Below, one piece after another: positions 21,966-24,779 of a DNA stretch of 24,779 nt. A model generated the notes under the pieces. The model saw only the letters and a list, made by a program, of their open reading frames with translations. It was not told where the DNA came from and searched no databases. The translations under genes were made by a program, and so were the position numbers. Every line of letters starts with the position of its first letter. The first letter of the stretch is position 1. Origin of the DNA: JBEEJZ01 sp046046915 (GTDB lineage Bacteria > Pseudomonadota > Gammaproteobacteria > Burkholderiales > Burkholderiaceae_C); NCBI GenBank assembly GCA_046046915.1, contig JBJOIT010000042.1, forward strand, positions 1 through 24,779, read 5' to 3'.

Positions 21966-22849
21966 GGGTTGGCGCTGGTGTTTGCGGCGTCCAGGCCGAG
22001 CAGGCGCACCGCGTTGCCCTTCAGGATGCCAGGCATCACCTCGGTTTTAAAGCCGGCAGCCTCGAAGTCCTTCATCCAGCGCTCGGGTGTGATCAGCGGG
22101 TAGTCGCTACCAAACAACACGCGGTCCTTGAGCAAGGTGTTGGCGTACTGAACCAGTTGCTTGGGAAAGTATTTGGGGCTCCAGCCACTCAGGTCTATCC
22201 ACACATTGGGTTTGTGCGTGGCCACGCTCAAGGCTTCGTCTTGCCACGGGAAACTCGGATGCGCCATGACGATTTGCATGTCGGGCCAGTCGATGGCCAC
22301 ATCATCCAGGTGCATGGGGTTGCTGTAGGCCAGGCGCAAACCACCGCCGCAACGCATGCCGCTGCCGATGCCGCTGTGGCCGGTATGAAAAATCGCTGGC
22401 AACTTGTAGGCGTTGATCACCTCGTAGATGGGCCAAGCCATGCGGTCGTAAGGGTGGTAGCCCTGTACGGTGGGGTGAAACTTAAAGCCTTTGACCCCTT
22501 CTTGGGTGATCAGGCGCTCAGCCTCGCGTGCACCCATCTTGCCCCTGTGCGGGTCGATGCTGGCAAACGCCACCATCATGTCGCTATTTTCACGAGCGGC
22601 TTGGGCAATTTCTTCGTTGGGAATGCGCTGGCGGCCCAATTGCGACTCGCTGTCCACCGTGAACATCACCAAGCCAATTTTTCGTTCGCGGTAGTAGGCC
22701 ACTGTCTCGGCAATGGTGGGGCGACGATTGCTGCCGAAGAACTTGTCAGCGGCGCGGTCGTACTCCTCGCCATAGTTGTCAAAGGGGTTGCGGCAACTCA
22801 CCTCCGCATGGGTGTGGATGTCGATGGCGATCAGGTCCTGGTGCTTCAT
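21962..22849 (-). CDS. Amidohydrolase-family protein (ACMSD/gamma-resorcylate decarboxylase-like)
   Basis: The 295-residue protein is a metal-dependent TIM-barrel amidohydrolase of the COG2159 group. It shows IDIHTHAEV (H12 and H14), GFKFHPTVQGYHP, AIFHTGHSGIGSG, IVMAHPSFPWQDEA and LFGSDYPLITPERW, where the aspartate closes the metal site. Members decarboxylate or hydrate aromatic and ring-cleavage acids. Being divergent from a gentisate-pathway operon suggests a hydroxybenzoate-type substrate. The frame extends 22 codons upstream to 22915. The ATG at 22849 is preferred because the conserved domain begins there and GGAAG lies upstream. Its stop overlaps the start of the YhgE-like gene by four bases. 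The exact reaction cannot be told. Confidence 0.87.
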   Translation of the reverse strand: MKHQDLIAIDIHTHAEVSCRNPFDNYGEEYDRAADKFFGSNRRPTIAETVAYYRERKIGLVMFTVDSESQLGRQRIPNEEIAQAARENSDMMVAFASIDPHRGKMGAREAERLITQEGVKGFKFHPTVQGYHPYDRMAWPIYEVINAYKLPAIFHTGHSGIGSGMRCGGGLRLAYSNPMHLDDVAIDWPDMQIVMAHPSFPWQDEALSVATHKPNVWIDLSGWSPKYFPKQLVQYANTLLKDRVLFGSDYPLITPERWMKDFEAAGFKTEVMPGILKGNAVRLLGLDAANTSANP

Positions 22850-22938
22850 AGGGATCTTCCGGTCAGGGCTGCGGAGCCCACCAAGGGCGTGCATGGCGCT
22901 GATGCGCATCATCATAACGGTCTGTTTACACGGTGATC

Positions 22939-22979
22939 AGGGTATACCCTAGTGCACTATTGTGCAGAAGATGTACACT
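22939..22979. promoter_or_regulatory. Operator-like region: two adjoining palindromes and three phased GTRCA boxes
   Basis: AGGGTATACCCT (22939-22950) is a perfect 12-base palindrome. It shares its last base with TAGTGCACTA (22950-22959), a perfect 10-base palindrome. GTGCA at 22952, GTGCA at 22962 and GTACA at 22973 are spaced 10 and 11 bases apart, one helical turn each. AGTGCAC (22951-22957) and GTACACT (22973-22979) form a 6/7 inverted pair. All lie in the 174-base divergent gap 22850-23023, just upstream of the extended -10 box of the hydroxylase gene. This looks like a regulator-binding site; the regulator is not in the window. Confidence 0.6.
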
Positions 22980-22993
22980 TATTGTCAGCATAC

Positions 22994-23002
22994 TGATTTA
23001 AT
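22994..23002 (+). promoter_or_regulatory. Extended -10 promoter of the 3-hydroxybenzoate hydroxylase gene
   Basis: TGATTTAAT gives a TGn extension followed by TTTAAT, five of six matches to TATAAT. No good -35 box is present at 17 bases. The spot is instead covered by the GTACA box of the operator-like region, which suits an activator-dependent promoter. The predicted start is near 23009, with the ATG at 23024. Confidence 0.5.
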
Positions 23003-23023
23003 TCTTATTTAGAAAGACTGAAC

Positions 23024-24226
23024 ATGCAACAAGCACAAGACACACTTCCCGTACTGGTCGCCGGTGGTGGTATCGGCGGATTGGCAGCCGCCCTGGCTCT
23101 GACGCGTCAGGGTTTTCAGGTCAAGGTGCTGGAGCAGGCACCCGAAATTGGCGAAATCGGCGCGGGCATCCAGCTCGGCCCCAATGCATTTCATGCGTTT
23201 GATGCCCTGGGCATTGGCGACAAGGCCCGCAGCCGGTCCGTATTTACCGACCATATGGTCATGCACGATGCAATAGACGAATACCAGGTCGGCAAAATCC
23301 CCACCGGCGAAGCCTTCCGCCAGCGGTTTGGCAACCCCTACGCAGTGATCCACCGGGCAGATGTGCACCTGTCTCTGCTGGAAGGCGCACAGGAAACCGG
23401 CAAGGTCGAGTTCAAGACCAACACCCGCATCGAGCGGGTGGAACAAGACGAGCACAGCGTCACGGTTTACGACCAGAACGGTCAGGCCTACAAAGGTGCA
23501 GCACTCATTGGCGCCGACGGCGTCAAGTCGGTGGTGCGAGCCCAATATGTAGGCGACCCGGCCCGCGTCACGGGTCATGTGGTGTACAGATCGGTGGTTG
23601 ACAAAAAAGACTTTCCAGTAGACCTGCAATGGAACGCTGCCAGCATCTGGGTCGGCCCCAACTGCCACTTGGTGCACTACCCGCTGCGTGGCGGCGAGCA
23701 ATACAACGTGGTGGTGACCTTTCACAGCCGCCAGCAAGAAGAATGGGGTGTCACCGACGGCAGCAAGGAAGAAGTGCAGAGCTATTTCCAGGGCATCTGC
23801 CCCAAAGCACGTCAGTTGATTGATCTGCCCAAAACCTGGAAACGCTGGGCCACGGCCGACCGCGAGCCCATCGGCCAATGGACCTACGGCCGAGTCACAC
23901 TCCTGGGCGATGCAGCCCACCCCACCACCCAGTACATGGCACAGGGCGCGTGCATGGCCATCGAAGACGGAGTGACCCTAGGCGAGGCACTGCGAGTGCA
24001 AAACAACGACTGGACGAAAGCCCTGGACCTGTACCAGCGTTCACGCATTGCCCGCACCGCCCGCATCGTGCTGTCGGGCCGCGAGATGGGGCGCATCTAC
24101 CACGCCAAGGGTGTGGAACGCTTGGTGCGTAACGACCTGTGGCGGGGCCGGACCCCCGAGCGTTTTTATGACGCCATGGAATGGCTGTACGGTTGGAACG
24201 TGGGCAACTGCCTTGCCAAAGACTAA
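23024..24226 (+). CDS. nagX: 3-hydroxybenzoate 6-hydroxylase (FAD-dependent monooxygenase)
   Basis: This enzyme hydroxylates 3-hydroxybenzoate to gentisate (2,5-dihydroxybenzoate) with NADH, O2 and FAD in the cytoplasm. The 400-residue protein has the class A flavoprotein motifs. The dinucleotide fold VLVAGGGIGGLAAALAL lies at about 10-26, ALIGADGVKSVVRAQ is the DG motif, and VTLLGDAAHPTTQYMAQGAC is the GD motif binding the FAD ribityl. Length and the IGEIGAGIQLGPNAFHAFD segment match 3-hydroxybenzoate 6-hydroxylases, as in Polaromonas nagX and Klebsiella mhbM. A gentisate dioxygenase gene follows 18 bases downstream, which supports the 6-hydroxylase over salicylate or 4-hydroxybenzoate hydroxylases. 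A modest AGAAAGA sequence precedes the ATG. Confidence 0.92.
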   Translation: MQQAQDTLPVLVAGGGIGGLAAALALTRQGFQVKVLEQAPEIGEIGAGIQLGPNAFHAFDALGIGDKARSRSVFTDHMVMHDAIDEYQVGKIPTGEAFRQRFGNPYAVIHRADVHLSLLEGAQETGKVEFKTNTRIERVEQDEHSVTVYDQNGQAYKGAALIGADGVKSVVRAQYVGDPARVTGHVVYRSVVDKKDFPVDLQWNAASIWVGPNCHLVHYPLRGGEQYNVVVTFHSRQQEEWGVTDGSKEEVQSYFQGICPKARQLIDLPKTWKRWATADREPIGQWTYGRVTLLGDAAHPTTQYMAQGACMAIEDGVTLGEALRVQNNDWTKALDLYQRSRIARTARIVLSGREMGRIYHAKGVERLVRNDLWRGRTPERFYDAMEWLYGWNVGNCLAKD

Positions 24227-24244
24227 TCCCCAAGGAGACCCCAC

Positions 24245-24779
24245 ATGAACGACCTCGGCAAACTCGAAGACCTGCCCCAGGACTACCGCGACGAACTCAA
24301 GGCCCTGAACCTGGTGCCCCTGTGGCCCAGCCTGCGCGGCGTCTTGCCCCCCAAGATCCCCACCCGCAACACCCGCGCCACCCACTGGCCCTACCAGTCC
24401 ATCAAGCCCCTGCTGCTCAAGGCCGGTGAACTCACCCCCATCGAAAAAGCCGAGCGCCGCGTCCTGGTGCTGGCCAACCCGGGCCACGGCCTGGAAAAAA
24501 TGCAAGCCAGCGCTGCCATGTACCTGGGCATGCAACTGCTGCTGCCGGGTGAATGGGCCCCCAGCCACCGCCACACCCCCAATGCCGTGCGCATGGTCGT
24601 GGAGGGCGTTGGCGCCTGGACCACCGTCGATGGAGAAAAATGCCCCATGAGCCGAGGCGACCTCATCCTCACGCCCACCGGCCTGTGGCACGAACACGGC
24701 CACGAAGGCGACCAGCCCGTGATCTGGCTGGATGTGCTGGACCTGCCCCTGGTCTACTACATGGAAGCCAGCTACCACA
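24245..24779 (+). CDS. nagI: Gentisate 1,2-dioxygenase, N-terminal part (3' truncated by the window)
   Basis: This bicupin Fe(II) enzyme opens gentisate to maleylpyruvate. The first 178 residues are visible, about half of the usual length of roughly 350. The protein begins MNDLGKLEDLPQDYRDELKA and continues with LVPLWPSLRGVLPP, a segment characteristic of the family. The first cupin shows APSHRHTPNAVRMVVEG (H108 and H110, iron ligands) and TPTGLWHEHGHEG (H149/H151). The ATG at 24245 has a strong AAGGAG at 24232-24237 with seven-base spacing. It is 18 bases after the hydroxylase stop and almost certainly cotranscribed. No in-frame stop occurs before the end of the window. Maleylpyruvate isomerase and fumarylpyruvate hydrolase would be expected further downstream. 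Confidence 0.93.
   Translation, partial: MNDLGKLEDLPQDYRDELKALNLVPLWPSLRGVLPPKIPTRNTRATHWPYQSIKPLLLKAGELTPIEKAERRVLVLANPGHGLEKMQASAAMYLGMQLLLPGEWAPSHRHTPNAVRMVVEGVGAWTTVDGEKCPMSRGDLILTPTGLWHEHGHEGDQPVIWLDVLDLPLVYYMEASYH

Noticed and set aside
21899..22936. Plus-strand open frame of 345 codons opposite the amidohydrolase
   Set aside because: The minus strand carries the conserved metal-binding motifs HTH, AHP and GSDYP. The plus-strand product has no family features.
24041..24778. Minus-strand open frame of 245 codons opposite the hydroxylase end and the gentisate dioxygenase
   Set aside because: The plus strand has a strong ribosome-binding site and conserved cupin ligands. The minus-strand product is a low-complexity shadow.
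1..24779. CRISPR arrays, tRNA or rRNA genes, insertion sequences and integrase genes
   Set aside because: I looked for spaced direct repeats, tRNA-like cloverleaf ends, transposase motifs and flanking inverted repeats and saw none that could be supported.

Overview
The window comes from a GC-rich betaproteobacterium, most likely Burkholderiales, family Comamonadaceae. This rests on a protocatechuate 4,5-cleavage (pmd) operon in the gene order known from Comamonas, two orphan Bug-type (TctC) periplasmic receptors, a rho-rpmE2 junction and compact gene spacing. The assignment is inference from gene content, not a database match. No tRNA, rRNA, CRISPR array, insertion sequence or clear pseudogene is seen, and no gene-free stretch exceeds 300 bases.

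Layout. Bases 2-2958 (+): the 3' part of rho, the zinc-independent ribosomal protein L31 (rpmE2) with a hairpin in its leader and a strong intrinsic terminator, then a polytopic membrane protein resembling ArnT/PMT glycosyltransferases. Bases 2997-8793 (-): a seven-gene operon in transcription order substrate-binding-like protein, pmdE, pmdF, pmdD, pmdA, pmdB, pmdC. It encodes ring cleavage of protocatechuate and conversion to pyruvate plus oxaloacetate. Bases 8931-10930 (+): a divergent LysR regulator and a Bug receptor. Bases 10958-13870 (-): Bug receptor, NAD(P)-binding dehydrogenase of the DUF1932 type, and AEC-family transporter. Bases 14103-19286 (+): DTW-domain tRNA-modifying enzyme, FIST sensor protein, PAS-PAS-GGDEF-EAL protein, azlC and azlD, with the last four joined by overlapping stop and start codons. 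Bases 19283-22849 (-): amidohydrolase, YhgE/Pip-type membrane protein and a crotonase-fold protein. Bases 23024-24779 (+): 3-hydroxybenzoate 6-hydroxylase and the start of gentisate 1,2-dioxygenase, which runs off the window.

How the genes work together. The two ends of the accessory region cover two lower pathways for hydroxybenzoates. Protocatechuate (from 4-hydroxybenzoate, vanillate or phthalates) is opened by PmdAB, oxidised by PmdC to 2-pyrone-4,6-dicarboxylate, hydrolysed by PmdD, hydrated by PmdE and split by PmdF. 3-Hydroxybenzoate is hydroxylated to gentisate and opened by the gentisate dioxygenase. The LysR protein probably senses a pathway compound and controls the pmd operon from the shared 137-base gap. 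The Bug receptors may capture aromatic or carboxylic acids, but no TctAB membrane partner is in view.

The least explained items are these: a substrate-binding-fold protein with no visible signal peptide at the head of the pmd operon; a 23-base inverted repeat inside that operon between pmdF and pmdD; a possible amino-acid-sensing, c-di-GMP and amino-acid-export gene set (FIST, GGDEF-EAL, AzlCD); and helically phased GTRCA boxes with two adjoining palindromes upstream of the 3-hydroxybenzoate hydroxylase.
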